From NCBI GenBank assembly GCA_037043455.1, contig JAWPHD010003279.1, forward strand, positions 159,491 to 223,490: a stretch of 64,000 bases of DNA, given 5' to 3'. This DNA comes from Cyrtodaria siliqua (lineage: Eukaryota > Mollusca > Bivalvia > Adapedonta > Hiatellidae). This document shows, one piece after another, positions 1 through 11,247 of this stretch (position 1 is the stretch's first letter; each line of letters begins with the position of its first letter). The notes beneath the pieces are model-generated. The model worked only from the letters and a program-made list of their open reading frames with translations, was not told the origin of the DNA and made no database searches. Made by a program: the position numbers and the translations under genes.

Positions 1-393
1 CAAATGGTGATCTAATCGTCCCGAAACATAGGCTAAGTATATACAAACAAAGTATTCGTTATTCTGGTGCTGTCATATGGAACTCGATCGCACCTCCAAT
101 GCGACAAGACATATCAAAGAATTTAAAAAGAAATATTATTCCTATCTTTTAGGTAATACTAGTTAATTTTAATTTGCTTGCATTTGGTTAAGTACTTTAA
201 ATTAACTTTAAAAGATTTATATATTGGGACTTTTGATTTTACAACAGGAAACTCTTCAGAATTGTATAATATTGTATGTATATAACCATGTGTGTGTGTT
301 ACATGTTTCTTCATTTGATGGCCTCAAGGGAGAACAATTGTTGTAAATTTATTGACCATCATTAAATAAAGCATTTATTATTATTATTATTAT
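1..393 (+). mobile_element. LINE 3' end: C-terminus of RT ORF, 3' UTR and (TTA)n tail
   Basis: An open frame from base 3 to a TAG at 150-152 reads as the last ~49 residues of a non-LTR retrotransposon polyprotein. The motif SYSGAVIWNS-type (here RYSGAVIWNSIAPPMRQ) is typical of the region just before the stop in metazoan LINEs. About 220 bp of 3' UTR follow, then an AATAAA-type signal near 364-370 and a TTA microsatellite tail at about 375-393. A microsatellite instead of poly(A) fits CR1/L2-type LINEs. The 5' part lies outside the window, so copy length and activity cannot be judged. Clade assignment is inference. Confidence 0.75.
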
Positions 394-923
394 AACTTTG
401 TTAGCATGCTTTTAACAGTTTATTTATCTATGGATTCTACTCATATATATAGATATATCATTCTAACGCTCATTTTGGTAAATTTTCAATAGTGGCTGTT
501 TTGCGTTTATGCGAAAAGTGTCAGTGAATCACATTACATCAGACATTCACATTACCATGGGGTAGGGATTAGTTTAGTCCCAAAAGTATAAGGCACAGCA
601 CTCGTGTTTTTGAGATTGAACGACGGACATGCGTAGTTGAGCAGTCAGTAGTCTCAAACAATAGCACGCACGCACGCACTCGGGAAACACATATATCAGG
701 TGCATCAATTTTTAAGTTAACTTGTATTTAATTTCTGTGCAATTCATATCGTTCCATTAATTGTGTATCTCGTATTTAGGAAGTCCAACTATTCAGCTCA
801 AGGCTGGACGCCATAGAGTATTCACACAAACGGAGAATCGACTATCTGGGCGGAAAACAAGGTGATGATTTATTATTACAAAATGAGCAGTATGCTTTTT
901 ATATATTAGTTCAATACATAGAG
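394..923. other. Intergenic, no gene recognised
   Basis: No coding signal longer than background is visible on either strand. The only structure seen is a short (ACGC)n microsatellite at about 664-679. Confidence 0.5.
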
Positions 924-1072
924 GATCTTAAACGAGTTCCCATTTCATATAAGATTTATGAAACGAGTTATGAATTATTTTAATTTTAACGAGCCTTTTG
1001 GCGAGTTAAAATTAAAAATAATTCATAACAAGTTTCATAAATCTTATATGGAATGGGAACGAATTTAAGATC
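924..1072. repeat. Foldback palindrome, ~72-bp arms, 4-nt loop
   Basis: The left arm (924-995) and right arm (1000-1072) are near-perfect reverse complements separated by TTTT. The apex reads GAGCC-TTTT-GGCGAG. The reverse complement of this apex (CTCGCC-N4-GGCTC) recurs at the apex of the palindrome at 41020-41190, so the two probably belong to one foldback/MITE family. Confidence 0.85.
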
Positions 1073-1110
1073 TTTTTTATCACATAACATTGCAATCAAA
1101 TTAGTAATAA

Positions 1111-1790
1111 TTAATTCAGATGGACATAGAACCGCCACGGATCAGAGACCTGGATTTTGTGCACGACACATCGTCTTGTTGTGGTGAGCACTTGTGCTAA
1201 GTTATTTGAAAATCCGTCCATGAATGCCAGAGTTATTGACCGGACACAATTTGACTTTTGACCTCCAAGTGTGACCTTGACCTTGAAGACCTGGGTTTTG
1301 CGCGCGACACATCGTCTTGTTATGGTGATCACTTGTGCCAAGTTATTTAAAACTCCCTGCAGGGGTTGTGACGTTACGGTCCGGACACGAAATTGCGTAC
1401 CTGTTTTTGACATATGAACTGCAAGTGTGACCTTGACCTTTGAGGTACGGACCTGGGTTTTGTGCGCGACACATCGTCTTGTTATGGTGATCACTTGAGC
1501 CAAGTTATTTAAAAATCCCTGCAGGGATTGTGACGTTACCGTCCGGACACGAAATTTCGTACCTGTTTTTTACCTATGAACTTTAAGTGTGACCTTGACC
1601 TTTGAGGTACGGACCTGGGTTTTGCGCGCGACACATCGTCTTGTTATGGTGATCACTTGTGCCAGGTTTTTTAAAAATCCCTGCAGGGGTTGTGACGTTA
1701 CGGTCCGGACACGAAATTGCGTACCTGTTTTTGATCTATAAACTTCGATTACTATATGCCCCCGAAAATTTTTCGGGGGCATAAAAATCC
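1111..1790 (+). mobile_element. Tandem-core (pearl/HINE-like) element, subfamily P1, copy 1
   Basis: About four degenerate units (starts near 1271, 1427 and 1589, period 156-162 bp) carry the blocks GTGACCTTGACCTT and CGACACATCGTCTTG. The copy ends in a 28-bp hairpin at 1755-1782 (TATGCCCCCGAAAA and its complement) followed by A-rich sequence. Bivalve 'pearl' elements have ~160-bp tandem cores, and Helentron-derived HINEs have a 3' hairpin; both features are seen here. Minus-strand ORFs across the array (1111-1503, 1570-1818) only reflect repeat periodicity. The left boundary is approximate. Confidence 0.7.
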
Positions 1791-2250
1791 AAATAAGGTA
1801 AAGAGCAAGATTAAACATTACACCATAGCTGTTATGGATCTCAAGTTATAAAAAACTCTAAAACAATCGACACTTTCCTTGCCATTATAAAGATATAGAG
1901 AACCAAAGTTTACCATTTGTGAAATTACCTCCCTTTACATTGAAATAAGAGCGAAACCATAATTTCTGTAAAACATGTAGATTACCACGTGTTGCTATTG
2001 TTTTCGGATATTTATTTTGAGACTTATTCCCGCCATACAACTGATAAGTCTGTAAGTTGTATTTCCCATGACTGCTTCTACACTAGAATCTGGTCAACGG
2101 GATTTATATGTTATTTACTTGCTAAACTTATATTCATCAGTATACAGTGTTGCACTTGCTTCGCGTTGAGTCCAACAATAATCCGTGTCACACATATAAA
2201 CAGATTGTTTTGTTGAACATGTAATAGTTAAAGTACGGTCAAATCGAGCT
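1791..2250. other. Intergenic, no gene recognised
   Basis: Short ORFs only; nothing resembling a conserved domain or repeat family was seen. Confidence 0.4.
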
Positions 2251-2419
2251 GGTTGATTTAAACATCGAGAGGGGCGTAGCCCGTCGAGGTGTTTAAACCA
2301 ACCAACTAACGAGATGAGACCATACTCTATTTTTTTGTAGCATATCCATTTCAGCTGTCTGTCATACTCTAACTTCCAATAAGTAATAGATAGAGTAATA
2401 GATAGAGTATGGTCTCATC
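2251..2419. repeat. Compound palindrome: hairpin beside an inverted repeat
   Basis: An imperfect hairpin spans 2251-2303 (GGTTGATTTAAACATCGAG against its complement, centre GGGCGTAGCCC). Immediately after it, an 18-bp perfect inverted repeat lies at 2313-2330 and 2402-2419 (GATGAGACCATACTCTAT and complement) with a ~70-nt loop. It looks like a small foldback element or two abutting ones. Confidence 0.65.
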
Positions 2420-2704
2420 AAAGGTAAATCGCATACAAGGTCACTATTTCCCAATGCCATGTTTTGGTTACGAAAATCTTCCCAGAAAAGTTTATAATTA
2501 CTTATAGAACGTTTTATATCAACCCATTATGAACAATATCCATACCACCACACAACTATATAAAGGTCAAGGTCAAGGTCACAGTTAAGGTAATCGGCTC
2601 AATCGAAAAGTGATGTGATGATTATAACAGTCATTAAAACGTATGCATATCGTCATCAAACTTTGTATATCTACACCGACTGACACTAGTTATGTACCAT
2701 GCAT
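2420..2704. other. Intergenic
   Basis: Contains a short AAGGTC tandem (about 2566-2581) but no recognisable gene. Confidence 0.4.
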
Positions 2705-2864
2705 TTGCAGCAACTCTGCAGTTTTGCAGTTGAGAAGGTTCTAAGCCCATTCTGCATATTTTATCTAGATGTAAATGGACAGTGAACCTGGAATGTTCAT
2801 TTCTGTTGGCGCCATATAACCTGTATGTGTTGGTGCGCCGTAAAAGCCTAATTCAATTTAAATC
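2705..2864 (+). repeat. SINE-like interspersed repeat S1, copy 1
   Basis: The block runs from GCAGCAACTCTGCAG through TTCTAAGCCCATTCTGC and GGCGCCATATAACC to a CCTAATTCAATTT end. The same blocks recur at 17838-18140 and 18505-18950 (reverse orientation) and 41634-41898 (same orientation). The AATTC-type tail suggests a retroposon in this orientation. No RNA polymerase III box was identified. Confidence 0.7.
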
Positions 2865-4493
2865 TTGAACAATGCTCCCCCACTCCCTCACACCCACCCA
2901 AAAGGCGACGATCTGATCCAACTTAGGATGAACACAATATAGCTCATTGTCATGTTCATTTAATACTGCGTGGATATTAGGCTCAATGTCCTTATATTAG
3001 TGTTGTTTATAACATGAATGAAAGCAAGAATTACTAATTAAATTGTTATTATGACGAGTTTTATAATTTAACTTCTCAGTTGTGTCAGTATAAAATTACA
3101 GGGACTGGAGGCGATTTGAATTCATTTCATGACTGGCAATTCTAAAATACGGTAGTTTTCTCATAAAAGATTCAGTAATTAAGTATATTTCCTTAACGAA
3201 TGCAATAAGTATACATCGTCTTTCCTTATCAAACGTTTTAAATAATAATATTATAATAAAATTACCTTTCACTAATCTTTTTTTCTATCACTTGCACTAC
3301 TAAAATTGGTACTTATAATTCTTCGTTTTTGTGCCGAGCCTAATAAACTTGATAGTAAAAGGCACTGACTTAATATTCTATTTATCATGTAGATTATCCA
3401 TATTTTCTGTAGGAATTACTATTACCTATTTCTCAGAATGGAACGCTTATCGAGGACGTCGTCATGTTGTTGTTTTTTGTTTGTTTTATGACGTCAGGCA
3501 AAGTTACGTGCATGACGTCAGATAACGTTACGTACAATAAACGCCGAGGGATTCCGCATTGATTGCTTTATTGGCCAGTGCCAAATTAAAGCAAAATTTA
3601 ATAGGTCACCCCTGTATTAGGCAGAAAAGTGCATATCTGCATGATAAATTAATTTAGATTGACAAACATAATGCGCTCAGTCCCTTCTAACTCGACCAAT
3701 AGGAACTATACGGTCAACATAATTTGAGCACTACTGTTAAGTCACAGACATATTAATAAATTTGTGATGGTATTTGGCTTGAATGAAACTTCTATCTATA
3801 AAACTCTTTATGCTATGTGTGTTTAAAGTTGGGAAATATTTTGTGAAATTTTCGAACTGTGCCACTTGAAATTTACACAATGTTCATAGTGTCCAATCTA
3901 TTTGTTATTAGGTCTGTGTGTAAATGTATTACTTAAGAAATAGAATATTTCCAGTGACATGTATAGTGTCCCAGATCAGTACCTAGTGGGTGGGACTTGA
4001 AGTTCATCGATAACACGGGCCGCAGGCCCACGGTTTCGATGTGTTTCAGTCCGAAACACCAGGTTTTAATCTCACACAATATAAACTCGCTGGAAATAGT
4101 TTATTTCTTATCTGACAAGGATTTTAATGTATCATGATACACATTTCTTAGAGTGATTGAACAAAATACAAATTCTCAAAACTTACATTGTATGCACATC
4201 TCTCAACATCAAACGAGAAAAATACGCAGCTTCAGCCTATTTAATTGTGTTGTTGGAACGTAGCGTCGCTTAAAATAACGCATTCCATTGTCTTGTTGTT
4301 TTGCATCTGATGTATTGTCTTGTTGTTTTGCATCTGATGTTTAAAATGACTTCTCAACGGTTAACGTGTTTTCTGGCGTTTAAAATGACGTCTTAACGGT
4401 TACCGTACCTGACGTCAGAGGTATTGTACACACATTTTAAAACTTCTCCAATAACCAATTAGCCCACATCAAACTAATTGCAAAAAAGATGAT
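2865..4493. other. Intergenic, small repeats only
   Basis: No gene is recognised. Seen: three perfect TGACGTCA palindromes (3489, 3513, 4410), a short GGGCC-GCA-GGCCC palindrome near 4018-4030, and a 27-bp direct duplication at 4289-4340 (TGTCTTGTTGTTTTGCATC twice). Confidence 0.45.
3489..3520. promoter_or_regulatory. Paired CRE-like sites (TGACGTCA x2)
   Basis: Two perfect 8-bp cAMP-response-element palindromes lie 24 bp apart at 3489-3496 and 3513-3520, with a third at 4410-4417. CREB/ATF proteins bind this motif in metazoans. No promoter or gene can be tied to them, so function is speculative. Confidence 0.25.
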
Positions 4494-4590
4494 TTACTGA
4501 TGATTTTTCTGATAGATACATATATTGCAAAAAATCACAAAAAAAGTCTAGAAAAATCTAGATAGGGGAAAAAAGTTTTTTCATGGCTCA
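4494..4590 (-). repeat. ~85-bp repeat, inverted partner at 13531-13615
   Basis: Read on the minus strand, this block (CCCCTATCTAGATTTTTC, then a T-run, TGTGATTTTT, AATATATGT) matches 13531-13615 on the plus strand. It lies outside the 6917-13196 element, so it is a separate dispersed repeat. Confidence 0.55.
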
Positions 4591-6119
4591 AAAATGTGCG
4601 TTTGTCATAAAATCAGTGCAGGTTTATGTGTATGTATAGCTGCAACATTTTGTTATGAATAATACATTTCAATGAGGTATTACAATATAAAGACATAGCT
4701 AAATAATGCAAATTGAAAAATTTGAATGAACAATGCATATAAATGCCTATTTTAGCACTGTTTCTTAAAATTCCCTTGTAACAAACTTGACTTGCATAGA
4801 CGTTTGGCAATTCTTTGCTGGAAAAATATAACCAGTATGACCCCTGCTCCTTGGAATATACTTTTGGGTCATATTGAGGCATGTTAAAGTCCCTTCAAGT
4901 GGCAAATTTTATAACATATGTACAATGTTTCTAAATCTGTATATGACTAAAACATTTTGAGAATCGAAACTCTATAGACACAATATGAACCCTTTTAACC
5001 AGCCAGGACAAACTCCAAAACTTCAGCGTTAAATTAAGCGTTATCAACTCCTAATTATTTTTACGCATATTCAATCCCGGATATTTTACGAACACGTGAA
5101 TACGTTTAATCGATACATATACATAATTATTTGACCTGAACACGTGGATAGAGTTTTAATAAATGCTCGACCTGTAAGTGAGGACGTGTCGATTCTTACG
5201 GATGGCGGGAGGTGTACAGTACTGGTTCTACCCAGGAAAAGTGGGTGGTCTGCCTCCACAACAAAAAATCGACTGTCATATATAACCTTACTTTTGTTGA
5301 AAATGACGTAAAACACCATACAAACAAACAAAAGTATTGTAATTTTGCCATTATTTGGCGGGTTACTTCTTTAACATTTTAAGTGTGTGTTGTTAATGCA
5401 GTCACTACTCTGTTATGCATAGAGCCTTACCGTAACTTACAGCCAGACTATGCTCATACGAATGCAAAATCAAATAGATAACATAGTTTGTGGAAGACAT
5501 AACTTAGGAGCCGAACTCAATCAACGCAGTAGAATATAATAATACTTTGAAACATATGCCAAATTTATCATTTCATTTTCATATCACGAACACATCTAAG
5601 AACTTATGCACTTTTGCATTGTGCCCTATGAATGACCTTGCTTACTATGAAGCAGGGTCAATGGATCATTTTGCAGTATAGGTAGTGCATACATAACAAA
5701 CATGTGTCAACACACATTAAAAAGTTAGCATACCAAAAAAAGTAAAATGATTTCAAAATCAGAAGGGAAATCAGATAAACACGAAATTTGGACATAATAT
5801 TTTCTGGCTTAAATATGTTTTCTACTGAAAAGTATGGACTAATTTAATAATAGTTTACTATGAGAACATAAGTGAAGAGGCTTCAAATGTCAACATCCTC
5901 TTCTAGAGCTTTTGTAACATGACTTTCATTATATCACTTTTAATACTAAGTGGTGAACAGGATAGGTTGTGGTAGTGTCTTGATAGAGCTCTTGCAGCGA
6001 TCAGAACGGTAACTTGTGTATATCTATGCCTACAATATTAATAGAAGCTACTTGTAATTTTGCAATATTAGTACTTCACCCCACCTTGCAGTAAGCATGA
6101 CACAATTATAAATGCTAAT
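4591..6119. other. Intergenic, no gene recognised
   Basis: AT-rich sequence with short background ORFs on both strands. No domain, repeat match or RNA gene was recognised. Confidence 0.45.
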
Positions 6120-6330
6120 AACCACAGCGGTGGCGTAATGGTAGAGCATTCGCCTCGCATGCAGAATGTCGTAGGTTCAATACCCAGCCGGGTCATACCA
6201 GTGACTTTAGAAAACTGATACTAGTAGCTCCACCGCTTGACGCTTGGAATATCAGCATATACTGGGTAGTGCTATGACTGATCGGCCTGTTGTCAGTATA
6301 TTGTGACTGGGTGGGGTATCAATATAATGA
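6120..6330 (+). mobile_element. tRNA-derived SINE
   Basis: A tRNA-like head at about 6124-6200 has an A-box-like TGGCGTAATGGTAGAGC and a B-box GGTTCAATACC at the right spacing, with a CGC-type anticodon loop (CTCGCAT). The acceptor and anticodon stems do not pair well, so this is not a functional tRNA. The following body contains GGGTAGTGCTATGACTGA and TGTGACTGGGTGGGG, wording shared with the minus-strand copy near 14035-14185. The SINE interpretation is confident, family name not assigned. Confidence 0.7.
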
Positions 6331-6916
6331 TCAACCCTAAATAGGGCTAATGTACATGCACATCTTGTTGCAAATAATATATAAATCGGTAAAGGGTATT
6401 CAAGCTTTTTGTGATGTTGTACTAGATTTGGCATTAACATTCAATAGTGAAAGCTATGAGTTATTGATATACTAGTAATTAACATTGCGAATTATGGCAT
6501 AGAAGTAGTATAACTGACAAGTATAATGCTGCAACATCAATTACTATAGTATAATATGCTAAACTATATAAGTATATTTACCCATGTTTGTGTAGGAACA
6601 GTTAGTTATATTGAAAGAAATGTCTAAAAACCGTTCAGCTCTATTATGACCATTAATATGGTATTTTCAAGAAGTGTGCGCAGTTACAGCGTAAGTTCTC
6701 TCCATTACGAATGAGGCTAACAATAACGCTAACAATAGATTAATAAATCATTGCCGATAGCTACAATATAGTGGTCAATATATTATCCGCCCTCCACCCA
6801 CACCCCACCCCAACCCTAACACCCGGCGCTTCACCATAAATCTTAATTTCAGTATTTACTTTTCACTTTTCCAAAAATAATTATCGAGGAATGATGCTAA
6901 CAATGGGATATTAATA
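6331..6916. other. Intergenic, left flank of long-TIR element
   Basis: No gene recognised; C-rich stretch at about 6790-6830, otherwise AT-rich. Confidence 0.4.
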
Positions 6917-7417
6917 CACTGGCCGGAATCACGTGACCTGAATTGGTGTTACTCACGCAAAAATGGCGACCAGAGGCCTCGATTGAGGCGAAATTTTACA
7001 CTTTAAACAGGTATGTCGTTTTTACTACTGCATTGTTTGTCACTGTACACAGCCTAACATGTGCGCCGATTCTAGCGCTTTTGGGCAGTACCAATGTTTT
7101 CCCCAGCCACAGCCTGAGTATCGAGAAGACTCTTGGAATGTGTTCAGATTGTCGAAAATTTCAATAGATGTTATCCACGCACACATCGTGATATCGTAGT
7201 TATTTATCTATTTATATATATATACCTTTCATTTATGTCTCCACATTTGCTCTAGAGGCTTATTGAAGCAAGTAATACTTTTACCCATACTTTCATGTCG
7301 CTGTTCTCACGTAAAATGGCTTTTCGATGATTATTTGATAAATGATGTGGTACACGCACAATTATAGATACGGTGTTGTGCACGCCAATAATCTGGGAAA
7401 GTGGTGTTGCACACGCA
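6917..7417 (+). repeat. Left long terminal inverted repeat
   Basis: 501 bp matching the reverse complement of 12704-13196 almost throughout. The same 74-codon ORF is read from each arm inward (6943-7167 plus, 12946-13170 minus). Because it is simply the repeat translated twice it is weak evidence for a protein. The arms differ by scattered substitutions and a short TA-rich indel near 7205-7225. Confidence 0.85.
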
Positions 7418-8007
7418 CCAACCTATATATGGGTGTAATGTTCACCGTTGACCAATATCCATCACGTAATTTTGAAAAGTAGATGTTGGAAGTAGTGTTT
7501 TCTCGAATTTAATAATGCATTGAAATTTAATATATTGTATTGCTTCTGATTTAAGGAGCTTTACAATCTACATATATCCCTCAAGATCCCGACGTAACAG
7601 ATCTTTTACACTACTTTACCCTCACATAACTCTTTTATGTAGTGAATTACGACAGTTAAATGACCGTTTAAATGCATCTTTAATCAATAACAGACGCAGA
7701 TATACATATTCCACAGTCTAATGTGTATTTACACAATTGCTTCCCTTGTTGGTATTTTGCCATTGACAGTATTGTTGTGAGAGTTGAAATGTAAACATAT
7801 TAAAGGCCACATTGGTCTGGAAAATCCAATTTAGATCTTATACTTACTGTGCTTTCTTATTAATTACAAGTATAGCTCTTGTTAAAGATGTAATTCCTAA
7901 GAAATTTACATTTTAAATGAAAAAATATGTTCCACTCAGCAGATCTGCTACACTGTGCTTTAATGTATTGTCCGAATTTGTCACATATTTTTTATTAATA
8001 GATCTAG

Positions 8008-8082
8008 TTGCAAACGGTGTAGACCCTGATCAGATATGGCATGTCAAGTTGAGCAGCCGATCCGGGTCTACGCTGTTTGCAA
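8008..8082. repeat. ~75-bp hairpin repeat H1, copy 1
   Basis: TTGCAAACGGTGTAGACC at the left pairs with GGGTCTACGCTGTTTGCAA at the right, with CTGATCAG and GATCC inner blocks. The same hairpin recurs at 10006-10077, 10264-10333 and 11248-11314. It lies 70 bp upstream of the zinc-finger start codon. Confidence 0.75.
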
Positions 8083-8154
8083 ATGTTCTGTAGTTGGAAA
8101 TCTCAAAGCGGCGCTCATTTACACATTTATGTACATGTATTTCAGAAATCGACG

Positions 8155-8873
8155 ATGGAAGGTATTGAGACAAGCATTTGCCGCACATGCGGGCGGCAAT
8201 TTCGATCACGTTCTGGCCTAAGCAGCCACGAGAGAAGGCACGAAAATAAGGCGCCCTACAAGTGCTGTGGGAAGGTTTTTTTTAGTCGTGCGAACCTGAC
8301 CCGTCATAGGTGAGCTTAACAGAGAAGGCGGATTGTTCATAATGTTCAGTAGTAGTCTAGGAAGCATATTTACTACTAAGTAGTAGTAGTAGCTTCTATT
8401 ACTTTTTTCTGAGTTTGTTGTATACTTCGATCTAATTGAAAAAAAATACTGTCTAGGTGATTCCTTGTTAAAGAACTTTATACTGCGTCACATGGATCTA
8501 CATTTTGAGTTGTTCAGCAGGGTAACACTATGCTCATTGATCACAAAAAATCTATTTGATATTTCATTGAACAATTGAAATCTAGATTTTTATATCAGAA
8601 TCATTTTCATTACAAAGTTTATTTAACTGCAGGTGTTCGTGCCACGGCCAGGAGAAGGCATTCAAGTTCACGGTGTGTGCACGAGCTTTCGCATTGAACG
8701 CAGATCTCCATAGGCAAGCCACACAGCACCATAACGCAACGTACACATGCGACACCTGTGACTTTACAACCAATTTTAAGCACATATTTGAAGATCACGT
8801 TGCAGCGCATGACGGAGCCAGACGTCATGTGTGTACCTGTGGTAAAGCGTACAAGTACAGAGACATAAATTAA
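8155..8873 (+). CDS. Two-exon C2H2 zinc-finger protein
   Basis: Exon 1 is 8155-8309 and exon 2 is 8633-8873. Exon 1 starts at ATG 8155 and encodes a canonical C2H2 finger, CRTCGRQF...LSSHERRH. A second finger follows in which the two cysteines are adjacent (YKCCGKVF...LTRH). Exon 1 ends at a GTGAGC donor and exon 2 starts after TTTAACTGCAG. Joining them keeps phase 2 and creates HGQEKAF, a TGEKP-type inter-finger linker, exactly at the junction, which strongly supports the splice. Exon 2 continues with a finger lacking its first cysteine (VCARAFALNADLHR), an intact finger (CDTCDFTTNFKHIFEDHVAAH) split as CDTCDF...DHVAAH, and a truncated one (CTCGKAYKYRDIN) before TAA 8871-8873. Total 131 residues, nuclear DNA-binding by family. 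A possible acceptor at 8137-8144 (TATTTCAG) suggests an upstream exon. It may be element-borne rather than a host gene. Confidence 0.6.
8310..8632 (+). other. Intron of the zinc-finger ORF
   Basis: 323 nt with GTGAGC donor and CTGCAG acceptor. Contains a short (AGT)n run near 8375-8395. Splicing is inferred from the in-frame finger linker rebuilt at the junction. Confidence 0.55.
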
Positions 8874-8896
8874 AATGAACAATGTAAAGGGTGTGC

Positions 8897-9380
8897 ACAG
8901 TGTATAAACAATTCTACTTCCGGTTTGTACTACTTACTTCCGGTTTGTACTACTTACTGCGAGTGTATTGTGATACGATAGATGCTGATCTTCGCAAGAT
9001 AAACACGACAAACGCCACATTCCACCGTTCCTTACTAGTCTTATTTTACAAAGATCTCACCACAATATTTGACCACATACAATCATTGGTAGAATGTTCG
9101 CAGTAAAGTGTACAATCATTTTATATGAACCGGGTAAGCCATTCAATCAATTCAATAAGGTGTACAGTATAGCGAGCATTCTATCAATGAATGTATGTGT
9201 GTCAAATATTGTGTTATAACGTGTTGTGGTAAAAGGTATGATCTTTGTAAAAATAAGACTTGTAAGGAACGATGGAACAAGGCGTTTGTCGTGTTACCTC
9301 GCGAAGATCAGCATCTATTGTATCACAATACACTCGCAGTAAGTAGTGCACACTGGAAGTAGAATTGCTAAATACACTGT
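8897..9380. repeat. Giant foldback (hairpin) element, 484 bp
   Basis: The left arm from 8897 and the right arm ending at 9380 are reverse complements over about 200 bp each, with only a ~70-nt unpaired centre (about 9103-9170). Shared blocks include CACAATATTTGAC, AACACGACAAACGCC and GATGCTGATCTTCGC. The left arm also carries a 20-bp tandem duplication (ACTTCCGGTTTGTACTACTT twice). It begins 23 bp after the zinc-finger stop codon. It could be a MITE or an inverted duplication; no coding capacity. Confidence 0.8.
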
Positions 9381-10005
9381 AGTGTATCATGCACGCTACC
9401 TAGTTCATCTGCTCAAAGGTACACTTTTGGTTTAAAAGCTCCTTTTTAGGGGCATATGCCACTAATAAATGTAGTTGCATCCTTTTTTAATGGTTCAACA
9501 TAGATTTTGTACATGTATACTGTTTATTTAATTCTGATGACGAGTATATTTAACTCATCATCCTGTGACAACAATGCTTACAATAAACCTTTGATCTAGA
9601 ACTGCGGCAATCCGATGTTATCAAACTTCTCGCACCTGTTAATGGTCACAAGGGATAAATCATATCTCCAGCATGCATTTTGACATAGGTTACTTTGAGA
9701 CAATGATTCGCGACAGACGAGCTTTGAAATCCACACGAGCTGTTCTTGTTCGCTTTACTGAACTTGTATGTTTTTATGAAGACGCAATGTCACGGCAGAT
9801 AAAACAGGTTACGCCAAGAAAAGTTTAAAAGTTTTTTACGTATTTTTACGTATATCAGAAGAAATATTGATTGGTTATATTTTTTATGATACTCTCAGGC
9901 AAGAGTTTTTGATGTGTATTTTTATCGGTATTTTTATAAGTTTATATGCATTGTGATACAAAGAATAATACTTAGTGAAAGGAGAAAGGGTGTCTTCACA
10001 ATTGT

Positions 10006-10077
10006 CCAAACAGTGTAGACCCAGATCAGTCACTGCATCTGCTTTTCTGTTCTGATCACTGGATCGCGCTGTTTGCA
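10006..10077. repeat. Hairpin repeat H1, copy 2
   Basis: CCAAACAGTGTAGACCC pairs with GGATCGCGCTGTTTGC. See 8008-8082. Confidence 0.7.
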
Positions 10078-10263
10078 ACAGTAGTGGAGGAGTGAGGATT
10101 TACCAACAATGTAAACCATGATTCGGTATATTGTTATGATTTTATGATACTCTCAGGCAAGAGTTTTTGATGTGTATTTTTATCTGTATTTTTATAAGTT
10201 TGTGTGCATTGTGATACAAAGAAAAATACTTAGTGAAAGGAGAACTGGTGTCTTCACAATTGT

Positions 10264-10333
10264 CCAAACAGTGTAGACCCAGATCAGCCACTGCATCTGC
10301 TTTGCAGCGTCTGATCTGGATCGCACTGTTTGC
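10264..10333. repeat. Hairpin repeat H1, copy 3
   Basis: CCAAACAGTGTAGACCC pairs with TGGATCGCACTGTTTGC. Sits in the second of the ~198-bp direct repeats. Confidence 0.7.
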
Positions 10334-10734
10334 ATAAGTTATGGACGGGATAGTGATATTCTAACGATTTACTGACAGTGTAGACCCTGATCAGACCACG
10401 TGGGAGATGTGACGTCCGGTTTGGGCCTTCACTGTTTTCATAAAACAGATGGCACCCTTTACGAGTCGCTGCTCAATGTTGATTATCTGTGATTTAATAT
10501 TTCTAGTCAGTTTATACGTTTATTTTGTGTTACAAAATAAATTTTGAAAGCCAACAATTGTACTTTTCAATTGGTCTGCTTTTAAGGGGTAAAAATAAAA
10601 CATGAATAAAGGCACTTTCAATAAGGTTTGATTTATTACTATTTTGAATGTAAATGTTGTAACATCTACACACACCATACCTCTTTCTGACACATCTGCT
10701 TTATCTCTGTCCGACTTCTTCTACGCACACACAC

Positions 10735-10759
10735 TATCTCTCTCTCTCTCTCTCTCTCT
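10735..10759. repeat. (TC)n microsatellite
   Basis: About 12 TC units followed shortly by a GTGTGTGTG run. Confidence 0.8.
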
Positions 10760-11247
10760 GCTCACGTGTGTGTGTGGATCACATAAACTTTTCTATATGA
10801 AACTGACATTCTGCACAAAATGTCATAAAGAACAGACAGTTTAACAATAACAGTGATATAAAATATGTGATGTCTTCCACTGTGAAATAAGTTCAAACAC
10901 ACTTTATATCGCTAAATCATACAAGTCTTATTCACCAGAATGCCGCATTGGTAGGCTGTTATAAAACATAGAACAACGTGTCTTAAATTGCTGATAGTTT
11001 TTAGATGTTTTTAGATTATTAAATTATAAAACTATCAATTACACCATAACCACTGGACAGAAAAGATATATCTAGATTTGTATATTTTCTGTCCATTGAC
11101 TATATAATGTATTTATTGATTATTTAATCTTAAAGTGACTTTAAACATCTGAAACCTAACAGCTGTTTAAAAGCTATTCCGCTACGTTAAAAGTGGTTGT
11201 GAATACTTTATTCTGTCTACATTTAAGCGTTGTAAAACTGATGATCT

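Larger units (their letters stand above)
9883..10338 (+). repeat. Two ~198-bp direct repeats, offset 258 bp
   Basis: 9883-10080 and 10141-10338 match closely from TTTATGATACTCTCAGGC through GGTGTCTTCACAATTGTCC to the H1 hairpin that ends each unit. The spacer is ~60 bp. A decayed third H1 hairpin follows at about 10375-10442. Local tandem duplication is the simplest explanation. Confidence 0.75.

Noticed and set aside
1111..1818. Minus-strand ORFs of 130 and 82 codons with internal repeats
   Set aside because: They follow the ~160-bp tandem repeat unit; no domain.
3489..4417. CRE-driven promoter
   Set aside because: Perfect TGACGTCA sites but no gene or start region nearby; kept only as a low-confidence motif.
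6124..6200. Functional tRNA gene
   Set aside because: A and B boxes are present but the acceptor and anticodon stems do not pair; a SINE body follows.
6943..7167. 74-codon ORF present twice (also 12946-13170) as a conserved protein
   Set aside because: Both are the same long TIR; duplication of the repeat explains identity.
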